Shown here piece after piece: positions 1-5,962 of a stretch of 9,738 bases of DNA. The stretch is taken from NCBI GenBank assembly GCA_015661795.1, contig DQVJ01000177.1, forward strand, positions 1 to 9,738. Direction: 5' to 3'. The position numbers were made by a program, and so were the translations under genes. Origin of the DNA: Sulfurovum sp. Its GTDB lineage: Bacteria > Campylobacterota > Campylobacteria > Campylobacterales > Sulfurovaceae. The notes under the pieces are model-generated. The model saw only the letters and a program-made list of their open reading frames with translations. It did not search any database and was not told where the DNA came from. Within the stretch, counting starts at the first letter, position 1; each line of letters opens with the position of its first letter.

Positions 1-63
1 CCTGACCCAGATTTAATGAAAAGAGCCCTTGCACAATATGCAGTATACAAACTCGATGAATAA
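1..63 (+). CDS. C-terminal 20 residues of an unidentified protein (5' end outside window)
   Basis: An open frame runs from the first base to a TAA stop at 61-63 and encodes a 20-residue tail that ends in YAVYKLDE. Too little is visible to assign a family. The case that it is a real gene end is positional: the stop coincides with the left arm of a strong symmetric hairpin (62-86), and the next gene is convergent. The tail looks helical and mixed in charge, as many cytosolic enzymes end, but I do not recognise it. It is the only feature here whose identity depends entirely on sequence to the left of the window. Confidence 0.6.
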   Translation, partial: PDPDLMKRALAQYAVYKLDE

Positions 64-86
64 AAAAGAGTTATAAACTCTTTTTT
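62..86. terminator. Bidirectional intrinsic terminator
   Basis: A perfect inverted repeat has AAAAAAGAGTT (62-72) and AACTCTTTTTT (76-86) as arms, giving an 11-bp stem with a 3-base loop. Each strand carries a G/C-containing stem core followed by a run of six T, so it can end transcription from both sides. It lies between convergent genes and overlaps both stop codons: TAA at 61-63 on the plus strand and TAA at 73-71 on the minus strand. The stem is A/T-rich and its U-tract is also the outer stem, a common design in AT-rich genomes. No other intergenic gap in the window has such a clear terminator. Confidence 0.85.
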
Positions 87-301
87 GCTTCTTCCAAGGC
101 AACAATGACTGCATCAATATTGGCCTTTGGAATATGTACCTTCCAATCTGGCTCATCTGCATTTGCCTGCAAAGATATACCTATACTCGCAACACTTTCA
201 CTTTTTGGTCCGTAAGGCTGTGCAACTGTTGTAATAGAAATTCTCCCATCCTTTGTACCACTTAATGTCATTTCATCTATTTTTGTAATTGTTCCGCTCA
301 T
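71..301 (-). CDS. Small conserved-looking protein of unknown function (76 aa)
   Basis: This is a 76-residue protein with no signal peptide, membrane segment or cysteine, so it is probably cytosolic. The first half is rich in alternating polar and hydrophobic residues (GTITKIDEMTLSG, GRISITTVAQ, VASIGISLQA) and looks like beta strands. The last third (about residues 53-75, WKVHIPKANIDAVIVALEE) looks like a strand followed by an amphipathic helix. I do not recognise the family. The start is well supported: ATG at 299-301 is preceded by AAAGGA with 5 bases between. Two TATAAT boxes lie in the 49-base gap from lpxD, so it may be transcribed alone as well as by read-through from lpxD. Its stop sits in the loop of the shared terminator. 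Good start signals, a private promoter and a terminator argue for a real gene. Confidence 0.8.
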   Translation of the reverse strand: MSGTITKIDEMTLSGTKDGRISITTVAQPYGPKSESVASIGISLQANADEPDWKVHIPKANIDAVIVALEEAKKSL

Positions 302-330
302 AATAATCCTTTAGTTTTTAAATGTAAATA

Positions 331-348
331 ATTATATCACAAATTATA
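331..348 (-). promoter_or_regulatory. Candidate promoter for the 76-aa gene (two TATAAT boxes)
   Basis: On the minus strand TATAAT occurs at 348-343 and again at 336-331, immediately after the lpxD stop codon. The nearer box would start RNA at about 324, leaving a leader of roughly 22 bases that contains the AAAGGA ribosome site. There is no recognisable -35, which is usual for the main sigma factor of Campylobacterota. The gap is very AT-rich, so chance matches to TATAAT are not negligible, and only one of the two may be used. Confidence 0.5.
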
Positions 349-350
349 TA

Positions 351-1310
351 TTATTTTTTACGTTTTAGCAATCCTGCAATTTTTGCTTGCATTTTGAGCC
401 ATGTTCTATGTTCTATAGCTGGAAACCCTGCATAAGTTTTACCACCTTCAAGTGACTTGGTTACACCACCCTTACCCGCAATCACAGAAAATGCTCCGAT
501 GTGTAAATGTCCTGCTGATGCGCTTTGCCCTCCCATTACCACATTTCTATCCATGATAGTAGATCCTGCCAGTCCTACCTGTGCTGCCAACAAAGTATGT
601 TCACCTATATCACAGTTGTGTCCTATTTGGATAAGGTTATCAAGTTTACTACCTTTTCGTATATATGTTGTTCCAAATACAGCTCTGTCAACGGTACAGT
701 TAGCTCCTATTTCAACATCATCTTCTATCAAAACATTCCCATTTTGATAAATCTTCACATGTTCACCCTGCTTCGTATGTGCAAAACCATAACCATCACA
801 GCCTATCACCGTTCCCGCATGTATAATGCACCTTTCACCCAACTTTGTATCATGATACAATGTCACATTTGGAAAAAGTAACGTATGACTAGCTATCTTT
901 ACATTGTCACCAATATAACATCCTGACATCACTGTGACATTATTTCCCAATGTCACATTATCCCCAAAATGTACAAGCTTATCAATATCACATCCTTCAC
1001 CTACATTGGGAGGAGTGCCTTTCGTTGTAATCTTATGTGCAAAGAATTTTGACGCAAGTGCCAACTTTAAATAGGCTTCATCTGTAACAAGTGCAATCGT
1101 TGAAGCTGGTAAAAGTTTTGCATATTTCTCATCTATAAAGACTGCAGCAGCATGCGTAGAGGAAAGTTCTGAGATATACTTACTGTCAGTAAAAAAAGAA
1201 AGTTGTGAAGATGTTGCTTCACTTAAAGTATGGATACCATCTATATCAATGTCATTTCCATGAAAATCTATATTGAGTTCTTTTAGAATTTGTGAGAGCT
1301 TGTAGGTCAT
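351..1310 (-). CDS. lpxD: UDP-3-O-acylglucosamine N-acyltransferase LpxD
   Basis: LpxD transfers the second 3-hydroxyacyl chain, from acyl-ACP to the 2-amino group of UDP-3-O-acylglucosamine, at the third step of lipid A synthesis in the cytosol. The 319-residue product has the expected two parts. Residues 1 to about 100 form the N-terminal uridine-binding domain. From about 105 to 285 there is a left-handed beta helix of hexapeptide repeats (for example VHFGDNVTLGNNVTV and IEDDVEIGANCTV). The motif LIQIGHNC places the presumed catalytic base at His231, equivalent to His239 of the E. coli enzyme. A short basic helical tail (ending KRKK) follows. The length is close to other epsilonproteobacterial LpxD proteins. 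ATG at 1308-1310 has AAGGA five bases upstream. It follows ilvN after a 52-base gap and appears to be the last essential gene of the ilvB-ilvN-lpxD unit, an order also seen in Campylobacter. Confidence 0.96.
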   Translation of the reverse strand: MTYKLSQILKELNIDFHGNDIDIDGIHTLSEATSSQLSFFTDSKYISELSSTHAAAVFIDEKYAKLLPASTIALVTDEAYLKLALASKFFAHKITTKGTPPNVGEGCDIDKLVHFGDNVTLGNNVTVMSGCYIGDNVKIASHTLLFPNVTLYHDTKLGERCIIHAGTVIGCDGYGFAHTKQGEHVKIYQNGNVLIEDDVEIGANCTVDRAVFGTTYIRKGSKLDNLIQIGHNCDIGEHTLLAAQVGLAGSTIMDRNVVMGGQSASAGHLHIGAFSVIAGKGGVTKSLEGGKTYAGFPAIEHRTWLKMQAKIAGLLKRKK

Positions 1311-1328
1311 TAAAGTCCTTATATGTTT

Positions 1329-1349
1329 GGGTACGTTTAATCCGTACCC
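1329..1349 (-). promoter_or_regulatory. Hairpin between ilvN and lpxD
   Basis: GGGTACG (1329-1335) and CGTACCC (1343-1349) form a perfect 7-bp stem with a 7-base loop in the gap between the ilvN stop and the lpxD ribosome site. Neither strand has a T-run after the stem, so it is not a standard intrinsic terminator. It could protect or process the mRNA between the amino-acid and lipid A genes, or weakly attenuate read-through. The stem is seen directly; the role is inference. Confidence 0.5.
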
Positions 1350-1362
1350 TATGAAAGTATTA

Positions 1363-1842
1363 CTATCTTTCTATGGCAACCACACCACCACGTACGATTT
1401 CACAAGGATTATATCGCTGGGATGCTTCAATAAAGTGCTTAATACGCATTGGCTCATCTGCTACCATAACGATTATCATCTCTTTACCTACATTCACAAC
1501 ACCACCATTATATGCTGAAGCAAGCACTGAGATATCTGCTAAACTTTCGGCGATTGGGAACTTTGCCAACACCATCTCTTTTTCAACCATTTCTTCATGT
1601 TCAACTACTTTATAAATAGGGATAAGTTTATGCAGTTGTTTGGTTATTTGCTCCATAATTTTGGCACTACCTTTTGTAGCGATAGTAATATGAGACATAT
1701 CTGAGTTAGGAATCGGTGCTACTGTCAATGATTCAATATTATAACCACGTCCCGCAAACAATGCCGTTATTCGGGCTAATACAGAACTTTCATTCATCAC
1801 AATCACAGAAATAACACGTCTTTCATTTGTAAGAGTTCCCAT
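1363..1842 (-). CDS. ilvN: Acetolactate synthase small (regulatory) subunit
   Basis: This is the regulatory subunit of acetohydroxyacid synthase. In this family it stimulates the large subunit and carries feedback inhibition by valine. The 159-residue product has an N-terminal ACT domain (about residues 9-82, with the hallmark RGYNIESLTVAPI at about 31-43) and a C-terminal small-subunit domain ending EIVRGGVVAIER, a typical length and layout. Its ATG overlaps the ilvB stop by one base (TAATG), and AGGAGG sits seven bases upstream inside ilvB, so the two subunits are translationally coupled. Within the effector loop, Asn17 and Asn35 match the conserved residues. Ser20 occupies the position that is Gly14 in E. 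coli IlvH, as judged by manual alignment. The stop is TAG. The family is called ilvH in several related genomes. Confidence 0.96.
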   Translation of the reverse strand: MGTLTNERRVISVIVMNESSVLARITALFAGRGYNIESLTVAPIPNSDMSHITIATKGSAKIMEQITKQLHKLIPIYKVVEHEEMVEKEMVLAKFPIAESLADISVLASAYNGGVVNVGKEMIIVMVADEPMRIKHFIEASQRYNPCEIVRGGVVAIER

Positions 1843-3545
1843 TATTTTCCCTCCTCATCTATTTTCTGTGGCAACATCATATTAAATAATGCTCCACCCG
1901 ATGGAACCATAGGGAGGACATCTTCAAAACGGTTCACAATCACATTCATAAAACATACTTTATCCTGTTCAATGGCATCTTTTACAGCTGCATCAAATTC
2001 TTCTTTGGTTGTCACATCATATCCGATACCACCACATGATTCTGCCAATGCTTTCCAATTTGGCTGGAAAGAAAGGTCTGTTTCAGAATAACGTTTTTCA
2101 TAAAAGAATGTCTGCCACTGTCGAACCATTCCCAGGAAATGGTTGTTAAGAATAAGATTAATGACCGGTATCTTGTATTCTGCAGCAGTGACCAACTCTT
2201 GCATATTCATGAGGATTGAACCATCTCCAGTAACATTAACAACTGTTTTTTCAGGAAATGCCATTTTTGCACCCATAGCTGCTGGAAAACCAAAGCCCAT
2301 AGTTCCCAGTCCACCCGAATTTATCCATTGGCGTGGTCTATCAAAGGGATAATGTTGTGCTGCCCACATTTGATGTTGTCCTACATCAGACGTAATTATC
2401 GCATCTTCACCAATAAGTTCACCAATACGTTCTATCGCCCACTGAGGCTTAATGACCTCATCAGAGTCAACATATGATTGTGGATGTAGTTCATCATAAC
2501 GCTTTAAGATGTTTCTCCATGCTTCATATCTATCGGTATCAATATCATCCATCTGCTCTAATACCTTTTTCATAACTTCCGTTACGTCCCCAACAATTGG
2601 ATAATCCACTTCTACAATTTTTCCAATATTAGCTGCATCTATATCAACATGAATGATATCAGCATATTTTGCAAACTCAGAAAGTTTACCTGTAACTCTA
2701 TCATCAAATCTTGCACCAAGAGAGATGACTAAATCTGTTTCAGACATTGCCATATTTGATGCATAATTACCATGCATACCAAGCATCCCCAAAAGTAGTG
2801 GGTTTTTTGCTCCTAGTACACCTCTTGCCATAAGTGTTTCAACTGTTGGTATTTGTGTCTTTTCAACAAATTCACGTACTAATTCATAAGCATTGGAGAG
2901 TACAACACCTCCACCGATATACAATAACGGTTTTTTCGCCAATTTTATAGCTTCAACCGCTTTTTCTATCTGTCGTTTGTTACCTTTATACGTCGGTTTA
3001 TAACTTGGGATATCAACCGAATCAGGATATTCAAAATCACCAATATCCACTGTGATGTCTTTAGGGATATCTACCAATACAGGCCCTGGTCGTCCTGAAC
3101 GTGCAATATAAAATGCTTCTTTAAGTACACGTGGTAATTCTTCTAAAGAACGTACTAAAAAATTATGCTTGGTACATGGTCTTGAAATCCCCACAGCATC
3201 AATTTCCTGAAATCCATCTGTTCCAATGAGCTGTGAAGGTACCTGTCCAGAGATAACTACCAGAGGAATAGAGTCCATGTAGGCTGTTGCCAAACCTGTC
3301 ACAGCATTGGTAAATCCAGGACCTGAAGTAACCATAGCTACACCTACTTCACCAGTAGCTCTTGCATATCCGTCTGCAGCATGTACAGAAGCTTGTTCGT
3401 GCCGGTTTAAGATATGCTTAAACCCTTTTTGTTTGTATATTTCATCATAAACGTGCATGATAGCCCCACCAGGGTAACCAAATACGGTCTTAACACCCTC
3501 TGCGATAATCGCTTCACACACCATTTGTGCACCAGACATTTGCAT
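1842..3545 (-). CDS. ilvB: Acetolactate synthase large (catalytic) subunit
   Basis: This thiamine diphosphate enzyme condenses two pyruvates to 2-acetolactate, or pyruvate with 2-oxobutanoate to 2-aceto-2-hydroxybutyrate, the first common step toward valine, leucine and isoleucine. All three domains are visible in a 567-residue product. The N-terminal domain has HEQASVHAADGYARA with the catalytic Glu at about residue 50. The central domain is FAD-binding-like. The C-terminal domain has the ThDP/Mg motif GDGS...NN starting near residue 440, followed by the conserved MVRQWQ segment. I chose ATG at 3543-3545 over an in-frame ATG at 3558-3560. GGAG lies nine bases before the former, nothing like a ribosome site precedes the latter, and the family usually begins MxxSGxQMV. 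With the longer start the protein would be 572 residues. The stop overlaps ilvN. The same gene is called ilvI in some relatives. Confidence 0.96.
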   Translation of the reverse strand: MQMSGAQMVCEAIIAEGVKTVFGYPGGAIMHVYDEIYKQKGFKHILNRHEQASVHAADGYARATGEVGVAMVTSGPGFTNAVTGLATAYMDSIPLVVISGQVPSQLIGTDGFQEIDAVGISRPCTKHNFLVRSLEELPRVLKEAFYIARSGRPGPVLVDIPKDITVDIGDFEYPDSVDIPSYKPTYKGNKRQIEKAVEAIKLAKKPLLYIGGGVVLSNAYELVREFVEKTQIPTVETLMARGVLGAKNPLLLGMLGMHGNYASNMAMSETDLVISLGARFDDRVTGKLSEFAKYADIIHVDIDAANIGKIVEVDYPIVGDVTEVMKKVLEQMDDIDTDRYEAWRNILKRYDELHPQSYVDSDEVIKPQWAIERIGELIGEDAIITSDVGQHQMWAAQHYPFDRPRQWINSGGLGTMGFGFPAAMGAKMAFPEKTVVNVTGDGSILMNMQELVTAAEYKIPVINLILNNHFLGMVRQWQTFFYEKRYSETDLSFQPNWKALAESCGGIGYDVTTKEEFDAAVKDAIEQDKVCFMNVIVNRFEDVLPMVPSGGALFNMMLPQKIDEEGK

Positions 3546-3554
3546 GATTACACA

Positions 3555-3558
3555 CTCC
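3555..3558 (-). promoter_or_regulatory. Ribosome binding site that decides the ilvB start
   Basis: GGAG on the minus strand lies nine bases upstream of the ATG at 3543-3545. It overlaps the upstream in-frame ATG at 3558-3560 (ATGGAG), so it cannot serve that start, which is preceded only by an A-rich stretch. This favours the shorter ilvB protein. Confidence 0.65.
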
Positions 3559-3572
3559 ATTAATTTTTTCTG

Positions 3573-3646
3573 ATTATATCCAAATATTATTATACTGTAC
3601 TTTCACAGGTTAAAAAAACATTTTTTGACTTTTTTTGACTTTTTTT
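3573..3646 (-). promoter_or_regulatory. Promoter region of ilvB-ilvN-lpxD with phased A-tracts
   Basis: Reading leftward, two TATAAT boxes are present at 3594-3589 and 3578-3573. They would start RNA near 3582 and 3566 and leave leaders of about 37 and 21 bases before the ilvB ATG. Neither has a good -35. Upstream lie three runs of six to seven T (A on the transcribed-direction strand), at 3621-3626, 3630-3636 and 3640-3646, repeating every ten bases. A further tract at 3612-3618 is of opposite polarity. Helically phased A-tracts bend DNA. Periodic AT-rich upstream DNA in place of a -35 is a described property of the vegetative promoters of Campylobacter and Helicobacter. No T-box, leader peptide or transcription attenuator is visible. 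Confidence 0.6.
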
Positions 3647-3661
3647 AATTATCATTTTGCC

Positions 3662-3719
3662 TATGAAGTGTGAGCGTTTTTTCCTTTTTATTTTTCATTT
3701 CTTAAAGCAGCACTTCATA
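3662..3719. repeat. Inverted repeat with 9-bp arms between ppx and ilvB
   Basis: TATGAAGTG (3662-3670) and CACTTCATA (3711-3719) are exact reverse complements separated by 40 bases of mostly T-rich (plus-strand) DNA. It lies downstream of the ppx stop and upstream of the phased A-tracts of the ilvB promoter. It could be a pair of operator half-sites or a long-loop RNA structure at the 3' end of the ilvA-ppx transcript. There is no adjacent U-run that would make it a standard terminator. A 9-bp match in a 120-base AT-rich stretch is suggestive but not conclusive. Confidence 0.4.
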
Positions 3720-3780
3720 AAAGTCTTCTACTGCTAAAATGTAGTTTGTATGCCTATCAACATCGTTTACTTCATTTATA

Positions 3781-4695
3781 TTAGCTGGTAGAAGCACCAT
3801 TTAAACATCTGTGTAAAGCTACACCCTCACGAAGTCCATCATCTATAACTATACAAGATTCAAATCCTAACAACTTATACAATTGTTTATAAATCAGTAT
3901 ACCCGCAGCGATAAGATCAGAGCGTCCTGTCCCAACTGCGACTTCTCTCTCTTCAAAGGGCATAGAAAGCAATTTTTTAAGATAAAAATCCAACTCACCT
4001 ATTACTAATGAAGTACCGTTTATTTTAGAAGCATCATACGTTTCGTAATTCAATCCAAGTTTCATGGCAGCCACTGTTGTCGGGGTACCTGCAGTTGCTA
4101 CAAAAGACTCTACATTTCCTTTTTTTGAAACTATTTCATCACAAAAAAGTTGTATCTCTGACATCTCTTGAGAGAGTATATTTTGTATCTTCTCTAATGT
4201 TTCATAGGTTTGTGCTATGGTGACAATACCCACAGGAAAACTTTTGGAAATTGTTTCGTTTTTATAATGAAATATCAGTTCAGTTGAACCTCCACCTATA
4301 TCTATAAGTACAAAATTCTCTGAAGCATACTTGAGTTTTTGCAATCTGTTTTGTACAGCCAGTAAAGTAAATTTAGCTTCTTCTTCACCTGTAATAATAG
4401 AAAATGATACACCCGTTTCTTTTTTAATCTGTTCGAGTACTTCATCAGAATTAGACGCTCTACGTATCGCTTCAGTGGTAACTGCGGTAACAGAATGTAC
4501 AGAAAAATCTATTTTCATCTGAATCTCTTTGATTGCCTCAATCACACGTGTAACAGCTCCAGTATTAATCAAACCATATTTTGCAAGACCATCTGCTGTT
4601 TTAACCACTTTTTCATAGCTTGATATCTCTTTTGCAGCCTCACAGTCAAACTCTAAAACACGTACCGTATTGGAACCTAAATCTATAGCTATCAC
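3781..4695 (-). CDS. ppx: Ppx/GppA-type phosphatase (exopolyphosphatase or pppGpp phosphatase)
   Basis: This is a member of the ASKHA (actin/hexokinase-fold) phosphatases that hydrolyse terminal phosphates from polyphosphate or convert pppGpp to ppGpp. Motifs in order are IDLGSNTVR (residues 4-12, phosphate loop 1), ITGEEEA (about 101-107, containing the expected catalytic Glu), LIDIGGGSTEL (130-140, phosphate loop 2), ATAGTPTTVAAM (200-211) and DDGLREGVAL near the C-terminus. At 304 residues it is the short form. It has only the two-lobed Ppx-GppA core and lacks the C-terminal HD-like domains of the roughly 500-residue E. coli enzymes, so polyphosphate versus pppGpp preference cannot be read from the sequence. 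It starts with GTG (4695-4693), which overlaps the ilvA stop as TAGTG, with AAGGA nine bases upstream. This implies translation coupled to ilvA. Confidence 0.9.
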   Translation of the reverse strand: MIAIDLGSNTVRVLEFDCEAAKEISSYEKVVKTADGLAKYGLINTGAVTRVIEAIKEIQMKIDFSVHSVTAVTTEAIRRASNSDEVLEQIKKETGVSFSIITGEEEAKFTLLAVQNRLQKLKYASENFVLIDIGGGSTELIFHYKNETISKSFPVGIVTIAQTYETLEKIQNILSQEMSEIQLFCDEIVSKKGNVESFVATAGTPTTVAAMKLGLNYETYDASKINGTSLVIGELDFYLKKLLSMPFEEREVAVGTGRSDLIAAGILIYKQLYKLLGFESCIVIDDGLREGVALHRCLNGASTS

Positions 4696-5906
4696 TAATG
4701 TTCTTCCTTATAAGAGAACCCACCCTCTTTAAGCTTTTTTCTGATCTCTTCTTGATGTTCGATACCTTTTGTCTCCAATGATACAGAAACATGTGCATCA
4801 CCAAATTCTAAGTCTGTGGAGGTTCTGTCATACCCAATTTGGACAATATTTGCAGAAATATCAGTAAGTATTTTAGTAAAAAGTTGTAACGCTCCTGGTT
4901 TATCAACCAGAATTACAAGCAATTTCATCTTACGAAAAGTTTTCATTAAACCTTTCTCTATAATCAAAGAAAGCATTGTTACATCTATGTTACCTCCACT
5001 AAGCACAATAGCGATTTTTGAGCCTTTGGGTAGATCTATTTTTCCGTGCATCAGCGCTGCTACACCTACGGCTCCTGCACCTTCGACCAACACTTTTTGT
5101 TTCTCAAGTAAAAAAAGTATCGCTGAAGCTATTTCATCTTCACATGCAGATTCAAAACTGTCTACATATTCTAAAATGTAGTCTAAAGTTTTTGTCCATG
5201 TGTCACGAACTGCAATGCCATCGGCAATAGTCTTTACAGATATAGTATCGATTGCTGTCCTTTGATCAAAAGACATCTTCATTGCAGGAGCACCTGCGGC
5301 AGAGACTGCAATCACTTTACATTCGGGACGAAGTGCTTTTGATGCTACAGACATACCGGAAATAAGTCCGCCTCCCCCTACGGGAACTACCAAAGCATCT
5401 AAATCATCAAGTTCTTCAAATATTTCCAGTGTAACTGTACCCTGACCTGAGATAACTTCATCATCCGTAAAAGGGTGCACAAATGTATAATCATTCTCCT
5501 GAGCAAATGTAACTGCATATAAATATGCTTCATCATAATTACTACCATGCAGTATAACATTGGCACCAAAGTCTTTGACACCTTGCACTTTGGTAAGTGG
5601 TGTAGTCTCAGGCATAACAATAGTAGCTTCTATCTCGAAATATCTTGCTGAGAATGCCACACCTTGTGCATGGTTTCCCGCACTTGCTGCAACAACACCT
5701 TTTTGACTGTCTTCTTCAACAAGTGTAGCAATTTTATTGAAAGCACCTCTGAGTTTAAATGCACCTGTACGTTGAAGGTTTTCTTTTTTCAGATATACTT
5801 CATACCCACTCATTTTACTTAACATTGGTGCATATGTGAGGGGCGTATGATATACCACATCTGTTATTCTTGTATATGCTTTTTTAATGGTGTTTAAGTC
5901 TAACAT
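4695..5906 (-). CDS. ilvA: Threonine ammonia-lyase (threonine dehydratase) with C-terminal ACT domain
   Basis: This PLP enzyme deaminates threonine to 2-oxobutanoate, the committed step toward isoleucine. The 403-residue protein is the medium-length form with a single ACT domain. Visible motifs are ENLQRTGAFKLRGA with the Schiff-base Lys51, SAGNHAQG (about 75-82), the glycine-rich PLP phosphate loop VGGGGLISG (about 176-184), LSGGNID (about 302-308) and an ACT domain from about 327 to the end (MKLLVILVDKPGAL). The ACT domain suggests allosteric control, by isoleucine or valine in related enzymes, although some of these proteins act in catabolism. Upstream acetolactate-synthase genes in the same orientation favour a biosynthetic role. 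ATG at 5904-5906 has AGGA six bases upstream. It appears to be the first gene of an ilvA-ppx unit driven by the divergent promoter on its right. Confidence 0.95.
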   Translation of the reverse strand: MLDLNTIKKAYTRITDVVYHTPLTYAPMLSKMSGYEVYLKKENLQRTGAFKLRGAFNKIATLVEEDSQKGVVAASAGNHAQGVAFSARYFEIEATIVMPETTPLTKVQGVKDFGANVILHGSNYDEAYLYAVTFAQENDYTFVHPFTDDEVISGQGTVTLEIFEELDDLDALVVPVGGGGLISGMSVASKALRPECKVIAVSAAGAPAMKMSFDQRTAIDTISVKTIADGIAVRDTWTKTLDYILEYVDSFESACEDEIASAILFLLEKQKVLVEGAGAVGVAALMHGKIDLPKGSKIAIVLSGGNIDVTMLSLIIEKGLMKTFRKMKLLVILVDKPGALQLFTKILTDISANIVQIGYDRTSTDLEFGDAHVSVSLETKGIEHQEEIRKKLKEGGFSYKEEH

Positions 5907-5922
5907 TAACTTTCCTAGATAC

Positions 5923-5940
5923 TATAATGGAAGAATTATA
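5923..5940. promoter_or_regulatory. Symmetric divergent promoter core for ilvA and the CoA-binding gene
   Basis: TATAATggaagaATTATA is an inverted repeat with two perfect -10 boxes, one per strand and six bases apart. The plus-strand box (5923-5928) would start RNA near 5935 toward the CoA-binding gene, leaving a leader of about 28 bases. The minus-strand box (5940-5935) would start RNA near 5928 toward ilvA, leaving a leader of about 22 bases with AGGA at 5916-5913. Each predicted start point lies in or beside the opposite -10 box, so two polymerases could not bind at once. No -35 match is convincing on either side. The boxes are seen directly; their use is inferred. Confidence 0.65.
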
Positions 5941-5948
5941 TCAAAATA

Positions 5949-5953
5949 AAGGA
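5949..5953 (+). promoter_or_regulatory. Ribosome binding site that decides the CoA-binding protein start
   Basis: AAGGA lies nine bases before the ATG at 5963-5965. The earlier in-frame ATG at 5927-5929 has no ribosome site and is itself part of the TATAAT box, so it is expected to lie upstream of the RNA start. Confidence 0.7.
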
Positions 5954-5962
5954 TACAAGAAG

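Noticed and set aside
457..881. Plus-strand open frames opposite lpxD (96 and 118 codons)
   Set aside because: They lie wholly inside the clearly coding lpxD frame, have no domain-like sequence, and are shadows of its codon pattern.
3595..3608. CTGT-N6-ACAG dyad just upstream of the ilvB -10, considered as an operator
   Set aside because: The arms are only four bases and the half-site spacing does not match LexA-type sites; chance occurrence is likely.
3734..3763. Nine-codon minus-strand open frame (MLIGIQTTF) with Leu and Ile, considered as an ilv attenuator leader peptide
   Set aside because: It lies upstream of both candidate ilvB promoters, has no good ribosome site, contains only three branched-chain residues, and no terminator/antiterminator pair follows it.
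4816..5181. 121-codon plus-strand open frame opposite ilvA
   Set aside because: It lies antisense to the ACT and PLP-domain coding sequence of ilvA, with no start signal or recognisable motif.
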